Below, piece after piece: positions 34,556-46,274 of a DNA stretch of 62,000 bases (the first letter of the stretch is position 1; each line of letters starts with the position of its first letter). The position numbers and the translations under genes are program-made. The notes beneath the pieces are model-generated. The model was not told the DNA's origin and searched no databases. It saw nothing but the letters and a program-made list of their open reading frames with translations. Source of the stretch: Cryptomeria japonica (Eukaryota > Streptophyta > Pinopsida > Cupressales > Cupressaceae); the NCBI RefSeq assembly GCF_030272615.1, contig NC_081415.1, forward strand, positions 268,631,425-268,693,424, written 5' to 3'.

Positions 34556-35947
34556 ATTTTGTTGGTTCACTAGCAGATGTTCCCTCAACAGATGTCTTTT
34601 GATTTTCAATCCAAGGAAGCAACCTGAAGTTGGTAGCAAAAGTCTCCCCTCATGTCCTAGCAATAGGGATCCAATAGAACCCCTACTTCTCTTTGAAATT
34701 CTCTCATCTTTCCCATTCCTATTCCACATCATAATACTGCAATTCCTCTCAATGAGGAATAGGCCACCATAACATAGGTAGTTGGAAGATCAAAGGAATC
34801 CACTTTTCTTGTTGTGACCGCCCCAAATGTATATGGGTGGCTGCTCACCTGAGTGTTGCATGATAGTTTCTCAAAGAATGTGGCTCTACTTTCCTTAGGT
34901 CTGCAGGTAACCCATTCCATCTTCGAGCCAGATATCCATACACTGTTCTTGCAGATGTTTCTGCCAATTGTTCAAATTCAGTGTGAACTTCTTCTCTCGA
35001 TAATAAAATCCTTCTTTTGACCCCTAGATCAGAAGTAAGCTGGTTCCATCTATACTAAACTTCATCTGGGTCCCCTACTTCAACCCTCGGTGATAATGGG
35101 ACAACTTGCTCCATATCCATATATTATATAGCCTGTTCACCCCTCATATTTTCATTCTGAATACAGGATATAAATGCCCTAAGATGAACATCTTTGATAG
35201 AAAGAAGTGGGTTCCACTAAGGTGTGTATATAATAGCATAGTTGTGAATATAGAATTCACAAAGTAAATTATTTTGCTTAGGAGGAGAGGTTTTATAGGC
35301 ATTGAAAAAATCATCAAGAGTCATTAATGTTGAATTCAGTCCTGATAGCTCCCTACCTATCTTGTAGGAAAGATATAATTCCTTCAAATAAAGAGAATAT
35401 ACTATTGGAGGAGACCTATATTCTATTACCTGAGGTAACAAAGTAGCTAAATTATCTATCCTATCCTCCAACTTGTTTATTACTACATCTTTTTCTTGCA
35501 GTTTTCTTTCTTGTGCTTCATTTTCCCTTTTCCATTCTTCCTCCTTATTTTCTAATAATTGCAATAATCCAAAAGCAATCAATCCCCAAGAAAAATAAGG
35601 TGCAATTTGCACACTTACCTTATCATTTGTTTAATGTTCTTCCCGATTCACTTTCTCAGCAGCCTCAGCTAGATTTTATAACCCAGTTGCAACAGTTCTT
35701 TCATTATCAGGCTTATCTTGACTGGTTTGCTGAGGTTTAGAAGTATTATCGCCAATGTTTAAATCAACATTTAGATTGATTTCTCCAAAATTTCTTAGCA
35801 CTTCTTCTTCATCTTTTGCTTCTTCCTCTTCTTCTTTCATTTCTTCTTGTTTGTCCTCTACTTCTTTCTATTCTTCCTCCTCATTAGTCTGAACCATGTT
35901 TTGAATTTCATACTTTGTTTCATTCAATTTTTCTCCTCCCAACTCTT
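34556..35947 (-). pseudogene. Gypsy-2 third ORF, C-terminal part (acidic region, coiled coil, tail)
   Basis: Continues the extra ORF after Copia-C. From right to left it encodes a strongly acidic run of Glu/Asp (about 35790-35900), a conserved-looking stretch with LNVDLNIGDN, then WGLIAFGLLQLL (35570-35600). A coiled coil follows (KEEEWKRENEAQERKLQEKD and onward, 35430-35560) with leucine heptads. After it come a hydrophobic-aromatic region (PPIVYSLYLKELYLSYKIG) and a tail ending near 34508 in the LTR. Stops are few (about 35880, 35690, 35630, 35125, 35060 and later). WGLIAFGLLQLL is short and not a convincing transmembrane helix, so an envelope role is not shown. The function is unknown. Confidence 0.6.
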
Positions 35948-37319
35948 TGAAGATATGATGAATCAATAATGATCTGGTCAAATACTAAGAGGGGGGGTGA
36001 ATCAGTAGATAGAAAACAAACTAAACTTTCACCAAACACAAACCCAACTCATAAATCAATCACTGAACTACATACTATAAATTGCAACTGCACTATGAAG
36101 TTTACAGGTTGACTAGAATACCAATATAATAGTGTAACAGATCTGAAACTCTCAAACCATTTAATCAAAACATCAAACCACTTTACTAACATTACTAATA
36201 GCACATTTCAGATCACTTTTGGTCATCTTAACACATCTAAGTGGCTTCACCAATTAAACAGATTAACCATATCAAAACATAACCACAAAAACCATTCACT
36301 GCTTGACACAATGATTTTTGATATGGAAATCCAAATGGGAAAAACCATGGTGGGGATGAATACCCATAAGCATTCTGAAGTTCACCCTATTAGGATCCAA
36401 GCCATGTTAGAAGCTTTACAAAAATGTCCTATTAGGAACAGATCTGGTTAAGGACCACCTGGTTAAGGGATTGACTACAATACCCTGTTAAAGGCAATAC
36501 CCTGTTAGGAGTAACCTCAATAGAGGATTTCAAATCCAAGCTAATGGATCACCTAGTTAGAGGATTTAGAAAACATCAAGACTGTTAAAGCTTACTCGGT
36601 TAAGGGATTTAACTGTTGTGATTGTTAGAGAACAACAGGGTTTTTGTTGATCTGGTAATAGCACTACTCTGCTTGATCAGATCCTTTTTATGCTCCTATC
36701 TGCCTTCACCCAATCTACAGATACTCCTTCTAGTTTGGCAATCAATAACACTGACACTTAACCAAAATTGCCAATACTACTACAAAACAACTCATCAACC
36801 TTATAAGCAAAACAATAGGTCGGTAACACACCACAAAACCTAAGATCTCATAGAGATTACAAACAAATCGGTTCAAACATGACCATTATATTATATAGCA
36901 ATGATCTACACATTGCTCTAGATAACCTCGACCGCTCCTAGATCACTGCACATTGGATCCTATAACTCATCACGTGATTTCCACTTCATGCAATGCACTC
37001 GCTCATTCCCAAGATAAAACAATTATCTCTACGCACCAAAACCACTTTGAAACTCATCACATGTATCATGCATACATGGCATAATCATCTTTGATCACCA
37101 TTTGATCATAGATCAACACATCTGTTTCACCAAGCTCCATTGGTTAGGGTTCGACATATCAATAGGTTAGGGTTACTGGTTGATCTCACTGCTTCAATAG
37201 TAATATCGGTTTCCTTCACTTGCTCAACTACTGGTTCTAATACAAATCTAATACCGGTTACAATTGACATCAATCACAACACAATAGTTCATCAATGCAA
37301 TCTTCATGCAATGCCAACA
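35948..37319 (-). repeat. 3' LTR of Copia-C (1372 bp)
   Basis: Matches 41838-43247. Plus-strand termini are TGAAGATATG and TGCCAACA. The U5 block (plus 36327-36366) and the GGTTAAGGGATT hairpin array (36400-36620) are present. TTATAAGG at about 36802 (plus) gives the TATA-like CTTATAAGG region on the minus strand. Confidence 0.94.
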
Positions 37320-37668
37320 ATCTCCCCCTTTGGCACTGATGGCCATACAAATATCAATACCCTTTGATTGTGATGATTGAGAGTAATGCACATACACAGG
37401 TATAGGAATCTTGGTTTACATTTTTCCATGTACTCTCCTTTAACTGAGTCTTCATGTCTTCAGCTGGTAACTTGCTACATTTCTTCTCCCTATCAATCAT
37501 ACAGTTTGTCTCCCCCTTTAATGATAATTCCAAAGTGAAAGTAAAACATACAGTGTCATACTTCACTGTTCTGCAATGAGTTGCTCCCCCTATGGAGTAG
37601 CTCCACTCTACACCAATCCTACTTCAAGATCTTCAATAAGCTTTGGGACTGATGTCTTCCGCATCTCC
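37320..37668 (-). other. Copia-C 3' untranslated region with polypurine tract
   Basis: The minus strand reads GTGCCAAAGGGGGAGA at about 37322-37337, next to the LTR. Another purine-rich stretch (AAAGGGGGAGAC, minus, about 37508-37520) and AGGGGGAGC (about 37586) lie further in. No gene. The frame at 37354-37566 is not supported. Confidence 0.7.
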
Positions 37669-39400
37669 TTAATTGACCTCATGTAGGGGCACAACCCCTA
37701 GCTAACCTCTAAGATACTCAAAAGTAGCCTTAGGTAGAGGTTTAGTAAAGATATCTGCTAGTTGTACCTTAGTAGATACATGCCCCAGTAACACATCTTT
37801 ACTCTGCACTTTTTCTCTCAAGAAATGATATTTCAGCTCTATATCCTTGGTTCTAGCATGCAACACCGGGTTCTTTGAGATGTTTATTGCACTAGTGTTA
37901 TCACAAAAAATCCTTACTGGTTCTGTAATCTTCAGCTTGAATCCTTCCAAAATGTGTCTCATCCAAATTTCCTGGGTACAATTCATATACACTGCAAAAT
38001 ATTCAGCTTCAGCAGTTGACTGTGATATACATCTTTGCTTCTTGCTGCTCCAAGATACAAGCCTTCCTCCAAGAAAGAATGCACCTCCGATTATACTCTT
38101 CTTGTCATCAACATTTCCTGCCCAGTCTACATCTATATAGCCTTTCAAATCAAATTTACCTACTTATGGATACCATAATTCATAATCAATAGTACCTTTC
38201 AGATATCTTAATATCCTTTTAGTTTCTACAATGTGTGTCTCCTTTGGGTTCTTTTGAAATATGGCAACAAATCCAACTGCATGAGCAATATCCGGTCTAC
38301 TATGAACATCATAATTTAGTTTCCCTATCATAGACTTGTACTCCTTTTAATCCTCCTTAGACAATTTACAACCTGTAACCATTGGTGTCCCAACTAGTTT
38401 ACAGCCTCCCAATCCAAATGTCTTCAATACCTCTTTCACATATTTGGACTGTGTGATAAAGATACCGGTCTTCATCTGTTGAATTTGCAAACCTATGAAG
38501 AATTTTATTTCTCCTACCAGAGACATCTCAAATTCACTTTTTATCTCATTTGTGAATTCATCAGTCATGTCATCATTGCCTCCAAAAATGATATCATCCA
38601 CAAATAACTCACTAACCAGTATCTTATCTCCTTCAGTCTTGAGATATAAATTGTTGACTTCACTGGTTTTCTGAAAACCTATCTTCACCAATTGTGAATG
38701 TAGTCTTTCATACCATTTCCTTGGTGCATGCTTCAAACCGTATAGTGCCTTGTGTAGTTTGCATACCATATCCTTTGCATCAGTCAAAGCATAGCCATCT
38801 AGCTATTCAATGTAGACTTTCTCTTCCAATATTCCATTTAGAAATGTTGACTTCACATCCATCTGATATACTTTGAATCCACTGTATGTTGCAAATGCAA
38901 GTAGAGTCCCAACATCTTCCAACATAGCAACTAGTGCAAATGTCTCGCCATAGTCTTATCCTTCTTCTTGTGCATAAACTTTGTATACCAATCTGGCTTT
39001 GTTTCTGACTACTACTCCATCTTCATTCAGGTTATTCCTGAATACCCATTTATTACCTATTACATTCTTGTTCACCGGTCTGGGTACTAGGGTCCATATA
39101 TTGTTCTCCTCAATCTGGTCAAGCTCTTCTTCTATAGCCTTGATCCAATGATCATCTCCAAAATCTTCCTTTGTTGTTCTAGGCTCAATAGTAGAGATCA
39201 TACAAGAATTCTCTCTAATTCTTCTTCTGGTTAACACACCAGCATCTTTATCTCCAATAATCTGATCAGGATTATGATTGAGTCTTACATACCTTGGAAT
39301 AACATGATCATGATCTTTAGGTTCTTCTTCCTCACTATCTTCATCTTCTGCAGAATCTACCTGTTCTAGTTGAACTAATACTGTTGTAGCATTCATTTCA
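37669..39400 (-). pseudogene. Copia-C reverse transcriptase and RNase H
   Basis: RT: NKWVFRNNLNEDG (39040), FLNGILEE-type block (38840), YGLKHAPRKWYERLH (38720) and FVDDIIFGGNDD (38590), with the catalytic Asp pair intact. RNase H: YIDVDWAGNVDDKKSIIGG (38120), TAEAEYFAVY (38010), CDNTSAINISKN (37890) and FTKPLPKATF (37725). Stops include those near 38957, 38805, 38348, 38160 and 37699. The polyprotein ends LHEVN with TAA at 37669-37671. Confidence 0.9.
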
Positions 39401-40680
39401 CCAACTTCTGGCTACACCGGTTCTGGCTCCAAAATCAAAATATAAGGTTCATCTTCCTTCTTCTCCTCACTAGTTTCTCATGTATCTTCAGGACACTCAT
39501 CCACTTGGACATTAGTACTTTCAAATTATTTTCTTCGTCTAGTTGTTGTAACATTTGTAGGCTTTGCTCTTGGTGGAGTAACCAAGAAATATGCCTTCAT
39601 CACTCTTTGCATCAAACTTGCCAACATAGTCACCTCTCTTGATAAAACATTTACTGCCAAAAATCTTAAAGTAACTAACATTAGGTGATATACCATACCA
39701 GTACTCAATAGGAGTTTTATCCTTACCTCTTTTAACCAATATCTGGTTCATAGTGTAGACAATTGTGCTAACAGCTTCTCTCTAGAAAGTCTTAGCTACG
39801 CCTCCTTGTATTATCATAGTTCTAGCAGCTTCAACAACTGACTGGTTGTTCCTCTCTGCAATACCATTCTACTGTGGTGTCCTAGGTGCAGAAAGTTGCC
39901 TCTTAATTCCATTGTCTTCACAGTATCTAGTGAATTCCTCTGAAGTAAATTCACCACCTTGATCAGTTCTTAAGCACTTTATCTTCTTACCACTTTCCTT
40001 TTCAGCTAAGGCTCTGAATGCCTTAAACATGCTAAAGGATTTTGTTTTGTCCTTCAAGAATGTGACCCACATCAACCTTGAGCAATCATCAGTGAAGATC
40101 ATAAAATACCAATCACCTTGAATACTCCTAGTCCTTATTGGTCTACAAAGGTTTGTATGAACCAAATCTAGCAAATGTTTTCTTGAGAAAGATTTTCTCT
40201 TAAAATTTCAGGATGTCATCTTCCCTATCAAACATTCCTTACACAGAGCATTCACCAGTTTGTCCAACTGAGGTAAACCTCTTACCGATTTGGACTTACT
40301 GACTTTTACAATATTATCAAAATTTACATGACAGAATCTTCGATGCCAAAGCCAACTATCTTCTACTTTAGCAATTAAATAGCTATTGACTTTATAATTT
40401 AGGTGAAACAAGTTACTTTTTGTCTGTTTGCCGGTTGCAATCAGTTCACCTTTGCTTCCATAGATTTTACACATTCCATTCTTGAATTCCAGTGGATAAC
40501 CTCTGTCATTGAGTTGAGCAACACTCAAAAGATTGTGTTTCAATCCTTCAACCCAGTAGACATCATCTGCACTTCTCTTTCCATTAAGATAAATGGTTCC
40601 CTTTCCTTTTACCATTCAGGGTGAGTCATTTCCAAATCTCACAACACCTCCATCAAATTCCTTCAAGGTAATAAACTTAC
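39401..40680 (-). pseudogene. Copia-C integrase
   Basis: The GAG-pre-integrase zinc region (WLWHRRFCHVNF ... CKECLIGK) lies at about 40220-40345. The first catalytic Asp, normally in HTDLCGP, reads HTNLCRP (about 40150), so strand transfer should be lost. The second Asp (RTDQGGEFTSEE, 39950) and the Glu (NGIAERNNQ, 39860) remain. GKFDAKSDEGIFLGYSTKSK marks the C-terminal part. A stop follows CYNN, and a one-base insertion near 39520 moves the downstream reading frame. Confidence 0.87.
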
Positions 40681-41767
40681 TCTAGTCATCGGTCATGTGG
40701 TGTGAACAACCACTGTCTATAATCCAATCATCAGAACTATCCATGCGAGAGACTAATGCCTTCTGATCTGATGTCTCCTCTTTAATGGCAACAAAGACAG
40801 TTTCCTCATTATCATCTCCCTCAGATTCCTCATCTGTGATTCCTCTATCCACTGCAATGAGGCAATCTCTTTTACCTTTGCCTTTGTACTTCTTATACTT
40901 CTCACGTTTCTGCTTATTGTCTCCATTTGGGCAGTTAGCTGCAATATGTCCAATCCAGTTACATGCAAAACACTTCAAAGGTAATTTACCTTTGTACTTA
41001 TAGGTACCTTTGGGTAACCGCTTGGCCAACAATGCTTCAAGCTCAATCAATCTGTCTTCATCATCAACTTCTTTGTTGGATCTAGACTCATGGTTGTGAC
41101 TAGCTTCTCTTCTTTTCCTTACCGATGGATTAGAAACTGAAGCTCTAAATGTAGATTCTGATTTCTGAACACTTCTGTCATAACCATTTAATTCAACTCC
41201 ATTTAGTTTACCAATGATGGAGTCAAGAGTTACCTCTGTTTTATCAATAGACTTGAGTTCTTGAATCGCTGCAACTCGGATAGCATAGACTAGTAGAAGG
41301 GTTCTCAACACCTTGCTAATCACTATAGTATCCTCTACTTTACCACCAACACTTTTGATCTCACCAACTATCTCCTTGATCCTTTGACCATACTGTTGAA
41401 TATTCTCACCTTCAGCCATCCGCATGTCATCAAATTTACCTCTCAGACTCTCCTCTTTGGCAATCTTCACATGTTCATCACTGCTATAGATATTCTCAAG
41501 TTTGTTCCACACTTCATAAGTAGTATCCAAACCATGGACATCAACATACTTTGAATCAGACAAGGAACTAATAATGGCCTCCAATGCTTGATTATTCTCC
41601 TGTTGCTTTTTCTTTTGATCATCAGACAAAATCCCGCTAGGCAAGCTATATTTGGTAACAACATGTTCCCAATATTAACTTCCTAAGCTTTTGATATAGA
41701 TCTTCATCCTATCACTCCAGATTCTGTAGTTTTCCCTATTGAACTTTGGACCTTCTTTCTTCATCAT
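40681..41767 (-). pseudogene. gag: Copia-C Gag and protease
   Basis: Starts at the MMKKEGPKFN pair of ATGs (41762-41767). One stop near 41680 interrupts the first 30 codons; the next 320 codons are open. The Gag helical core carries SLRGKFDDMRMAEGENIQQY. The zinc knuckle reads CFACNWIGHIAANC near 40940 and keeps CX2CX4HX4C. The protease motif WIIDSGCSHHMT is intact (Asp-Ser-Gly at 40709-40717), followed by a stop after MTDD. The sequence parallels Copia-D Gag closely. Confidence 0.88.
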
Positions 41768-41823
41768 GTTCTTCTAGATCTTTACCTCAAGTTGTTAGGC
41801 TTAGACACAAAAGGACCTGAAAC

Positions 41824-41835
41824 GCTCTGATACCA
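41824..41835 (-). other. Copia-C primer binding site (initiator tRNA-Met)
   Basis: The minus strand gives the exact TGGTATCAGAGC, two bases inside the 5' LTR. Confidence 0.95.
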
Positions 41836-41837
41836 AT

Positions 41838-43247
41838 TGATGATATGATGAATCAATAATGATCTAGTCAACTACTAAGAGGGGGTGATAAATAAGTAGA
41901 TAGAAAAAAAACTAAACTTTCACCAAACTCAAACCCAACTCATAAATCAATTACTGAACTAACTGGTTTAAACATTGTACTATAAACTGCAAGTGCACTA
42001 TCAAGTTTACCGGTTGACTAGAATACCAATATAATAGTGTAACAGATCTGAAACTCTCAAACCATTTAATCAAAACATCAAACCACTTTACTAACATCAG
42101 TAATAACATATTTCAGATCACTTCCGGTCATTTTAACACATCTAAGTGGCTTCAATAGTTAAACAGATTAACCATATCAAAACATAACCATAAAAACCAT
42201 TCACCACTTGACACAATGATTTTTGATGTGGAAACCCAAATGGGAAAAACCATAGTGGGGATGAATACCCACATGTATTCTTAAGTTCACCCTTTTATGA
42301 GCCAAGACTTGTTAGAAGCTTTACAAAAATGTCTTGTTAGGAACAGATCCAATTAAGGACCACTCGGTTAAGGGATTGACTACAATACCCTATTAAGGGC
42401 AATACCCTATTAGGAGTAACCTCGATAGAGAATTTAAAATCCAAGCTAATGGATCACCTGGTTAGAGGATTTAGAAAACACCAAGCTTGTTAAAGCTTAC
42501 CTGGTTAAGGGATTTAACTGTTGTAATTGTTAGAGAACAACATGGTTTTTGTTGATCTGGTAATAGCACTACTCTGCTTGATCAGATCATTTTTATGCTC
42601 CTATCTGCTTTCACACATTCTATAGATACTCCTTCTGGTTTGGCAATCAATCACACCAACACTTAACCAAAATTGCCAGCACTACTACAAAACAACTCAT
42701 CGACCTTATAAGAAAAACAATAGGTCAGTAACACATCACAAAACCTAAGATCTCATAGAGATTACAAACAAATCAGTTCAAACATGATCATTAGATTACA
42801 TAGAAATCATCTGCATATTGTTCTAGACAACCTCGACCGCTCCTGGATCACCGCACATTGGATCCTATAACTCATCACACGGTTTCCACTTCATGCAATG
42901 CACTCACTCATTCCCAAGATAAAACAGTTATCTCTACATGCGCAAACCACTTTGAAACTCATCACATGCATCATGCATACGTGGCATAATCATCTCCAAT
43001 CACCATTTGATCATAGATCAACACAACTGATTCACCAAGCTCTACCGGTTAGGGTTCAGCATATCAACAGGTTAGGATTACCGGTTGAGATCACTGCTTC
43101 AATAGTAATACTGGTTTCCTTCACTTTCTCAACTACTAGTTGCATTACTACATCACTATTGGTTGCAATACAACTCTATTACTAGTTACAATTGACATTA
43201 ATTACAACACAATAGTTCATCAATGCAATCTTCATGCAATGTCAACA
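41838..43247 (-). repeat. 5' LTR of Copia-C (1410 bp)
   Basis: Paired with 35948-37319. It carries a stretch near 43140-43190 with extra ACTAGTTGCATTACTACATC-type sequence that accounts for part of the 38-bp length difference. U5 block at plus 42230-42270; hairpin array about 42300-42530. Confidence 0.94.
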
Positions 43248-43252
43248 CTCTT

Positions 43253-44700
43253 GATTGGCTCCTGGATTCTCATCCACTTCTTCTTCTTCTGAGAACTCTT
43301 CTAAATGGGACACTTCATATTTTTTCTCTTCTTATTCATTAGAAGAAGAGGATTGAGAAAATACCCTAGGATATTTTTCTTGAGGAGACACTTCCTCATC
43401 AAATTATGAGCTTGGAATTTCAATTCTTTCTCCTGTAGCTAATTTCCCTTTAAATTTCTTTTTCAGCCTATGACTAGTTCTTGTAGGCTTCTTTCCTACA
43501 AAAGGTCTTTCCATTTCTTTCCTTTTTTGGCTAGATGATCCACTTTTTGTTGCAGGGTTTCCCATTTCCTGAGTTTTTGCAGAGGTCGTATGTTTCTTTG
43601 CTTTCTGCTTTTTAGAAAATTTTCCCACTTTCTTCTTCTGAACCCTACTTCCCATAACTAATTTTTCATTCTTCTTACTCTTGGACAAGGGTTTCTATTT
43701 TTTAAGGACTTTTTGAGCGACTTTTTGAGTGGCATTTTCATCCTCACTAGAAGAATTTTCACTATGATCCTTAGTAGGTTTAGAGGATGAAGCCCCTACT
43801 ACTTCTCTAGAGCTGGAAATTTTCCTTAATGGACGAGCCCCGCTTATAGCCAAAAAATCCACCCACTGTATCTTGGGATTTCTTTCTACTAGGGCTTGCT
43901 CAACCAATAGTTGACTTAAGCAATGGTGAGACACATATTGAAGGTTACCTTTTTGTACCTAAGCTTCCATCTTCTTAAGTATATTGTAAAAGAAAATTGG
44001 AACATTCATCTATCTACCATGTCTTAAATGACATAACAATTTGAAATGAACATAATGCAATTGAGATCATCTCCCCTCACAAGTAATGTACTTAATCATA
44101 TAGGTTACCCTATGATCCCAGAGAGGTGGAAGAGACAACCTTCTAGTTCCTTGCTTAGTGACATTCAAAGGAGGGTCACCATGCTCTATAAACTATGCTC
44201 TGGCAGACTTGGCATCATTAATTTTTGGAAATGGTTCACCATCCCTAGGCAAACCATAAACTTGAGCAATACGCTCCTCTATAACAGGAATCCTCAATCC
44301 TTTCACCACAACCATATCATCCTTCAAAGATTGTGCAAATTTGAGGGCTACATCCATCATAAGTATGCAATTTTAGGAAATAATCTAGTGACCCACATCC
44401 TTTATACAAAGGTTTGAAATCCTCATCTTGTAATATCAGAGTGTAGTCTGTAGGCTCTCTTTTAATAGGGGAACCTCCCATTACTGCAACTGTTATTTTC
44501 TTCAAGAAAGTCTTCTTATGTTAAACCTAAAAATATGAAGCTTTTTGCTTTTAGACACCAAGAGGAAACGATGTGTACTAGGAAGACTTCCAAATAGAAC
44601 AGGGTTTTACACAGACTTGGCTTGAAAGGAAAAAGTTTAAAATTTTGCCAAATTAGGAATAAACTACACTTTAACAATGGCAAGTAAAAACTACCCCATT
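43253..44700 (-). pseudogene. Gypsy-2 third ORF, N-terminal part
   Basis: Lies between Copia-D and Copia-C. The minus strand encodes TVAVMGGSPIKREPTDY (about 44450-44505), then after a frameshift near 44320 DDMVVVKGLRIPVIEERIAQ, WDHRVTYMIKYITCEGRSQL (44060-44130), HVKLL-like and MNVPIFFYNILKKME (43975-44020). Next come a Ser-rich acidic stretch (43740-43800) and a strongly basic Lys/Arg region (43410-43690: KSKKNEKL, KKKVGKFSKKQKAKKH, HRLKKKFKG) that could act in nuclear import or nucleic-acid binding. The layout, with an ordered N-terminal domain followed by charged tails, recalls the putative plant transposon protein domain of Athila-type elements. That comparison is from memory and unverified. 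Confidence 0.55.
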
Positions 44701-44705
44701 CCTTT

Positions 44706-46203
44706 TGTTGGCATATGTGAAGAGCATGATGACATGATGATATTGTATGTTGTCATTGATGTCAATATGTTGAAGTATGAGCCAGTATATTGTAGTAAGC
44801 TAACTGGCAATAGAACCAGTATGATGATGTAAACTAGTATATGTGTAAAAAGTGAAGTGGTATGCTTGTTCAAAGTGAACCGGTATGTTGGAATGAGAAC
44901 CGATATATGGAAGTTTTGTATCGGGGTTTCATTTGGCATGACTACCGGTTGGTAGTCTCAGCTTCAAGGTTTCTGGTTGATGCATTGCCTGTGTGATTCA
45001 ACCAATGACATCTTGTGATGTGTTATCATTGTAATGAAGATCAGATCGTGTTGCCACGTTAGCCTTATGTGCGTGAAGGATTTCCTTGAGGATCTTGCAT
45101 GAAGAAGATTGATCCTATCTACCTCAGAAATGTGTGAAGTCTTTGTAAATGGTGGAGAGCATGTGATGGGTTATCAGCTTCCTGAAGTGGCAAAGAATGA
45201 ACGTTGGAGAACATTTCGAGATCTATTCAAGACTGTTGTATTCAATGCAGTGTGATTAACGGTCAGGATTGAACTGACTGAATTGTTAAACCTAAATGTT
45301 TAGGGTTTAGGGTTTATGCTACCAACCTATGTGTTTCCTATAAGGTCGTTGATGTTTTTCATTTTGAAGTTGTTGGCAAATGTTATGTGTGTATCCAAGT
45401 GAAGAGATCCTTGACTCTTGCCAAACCGAAGAAGTGTGTTGATACCTACAGAGTGTGATTGCAGAAGCAAAGGAGCTAAAGTGGATCAGCCTTGGCATTG
45501 TGTCTTCTTATCAGATCAGTGTATTACCTGTTGACTTCTAACCATTTCAGCAATTGGAAAATCCCTTAACTGGGTAGCTTTAATAGGCTATTGTGTAAAT
45601 CCTTTAACAAGGTGACTCAATTCAATGAGTTCTTAAAATCCTCTTGCGAGGTAACCTCTAACAGGGTTTTAACCTTTAACCGGGTATTTAGCCATCCCTT
45701 AACCAGGTGATCCCTAGCAGGATCGGTTCCTAGTAGAACCTATTGTAAAAGTCTTTAACCAGACTAGGCTCCTAACAGAGCGGACTTCAAAAGAGTTCAA
45801 AGAACAACTTGTGGGTATTCATCCCCATCGTGGTTTTTCCCAGTTGGGTTTCCACATGAAAAATCAATGTGTCATGTGTGATGCTTTAATATTTTCTATC
45901 AAGTGGTAAAGTATGTTGAACCGGCAGTCATTATATTTCTGATGATATATTACTTGTTTATGCATACGGGTGAAGTAGAAATGAGATATTAGAATGTGTA
46001 GAGATCTAAGTGTTTAACAGTTTATGCTATTCATACTCTCACTGTGTGTAACCGGTAGTGCCCTGATTTAGACCAGTGTTACTGTTTACCAGTTAAGTGC
46101 AATCTTTACAGTCAAACTGGTTGAGGGAAAGTTTTTGTCTATACTGATTCACCCCCCCCCTCTCAGTACTGTTTTGGTACTTTTTGTTCATCATTATTCA
46201 TCA
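44706..46203 (+). repeat. 5' LTR of Copia-D (1498 bp)
   Basis: Begins TGTTGGCATATGTGAAGAGC and ends TTCATCA. U3 has repeated AACCGGTATG-type motifs (44780-44910), then a telo-box and TATA. The transcribed part holds the CCYTTAACNGGG hairpin array (45563-45790), the U5 block (45814-45857) and a C run at 46151-46160. S1 at 29946-31454 is a solo copy of the same LTR family. Confidence 0.95.
45298..45345 (+). promoter_or_regulatory. Telo-box pair and TATA box in the Copia-D LTR
   Basis: GTTTAGGGTTTAGGGTTT (45298-45315) contains plant telomere-type repeats. CCTATAAGG follows at 45337-45345. The same pair occurs in S1 (30536-30553 and 30576-30583) and in the 3' LTR (51014-51031, then CCTATAAGG). 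Telo-boxes (AAACCCTAA) are known plant promoter elements. Activity here is inferred. Confidence 0.6.
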
Positions 46204-46205
46204 AT

Positions 46206-46217
46206 TGGTATCAGAGC
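46206..46217 (+). other. Copia-D primer binding site (initiator tRNA-Met)
   Basis: Exact TGGTATCAGAGC, two bases after the 5' LTR. Confidence 0.95.
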
Positions 46218-46274
46218 ATCTTCCAGGTCCTTTGTGTTGTAAGCTTAACCGCTTGAGGGAAAGATCCTACTCTA

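Larger units (their letters stand above)
35948..43247 (-). mobile_element. Copia-C: Ty1/copia element, minus strand, inserted in the Gypsy-2 third ORF
   Basis: Full-length element of 7300 bp with LTRs at 35948-37319 and 41838-43247 and a primer site at 41824-41835. Gag-pol runs from 41767 to 37669 on the minus strand. The target duplication ctctt lies at 35943-35947 and 43248-43252. Pol has a one-base insertion near 39520 and several stops, and its integrase lost a catalytic Asp. Gag and pol resemble Copia-D closely, so the two belong to related families. Confidence 0.96.

Noticed and set aside
35560-35605. WGLIAFGLLQLL as a transmembrane anchor proving an envelope protein
   Set aside because: Too short and followed by a charged coiled coil; an envelope function is not supported.
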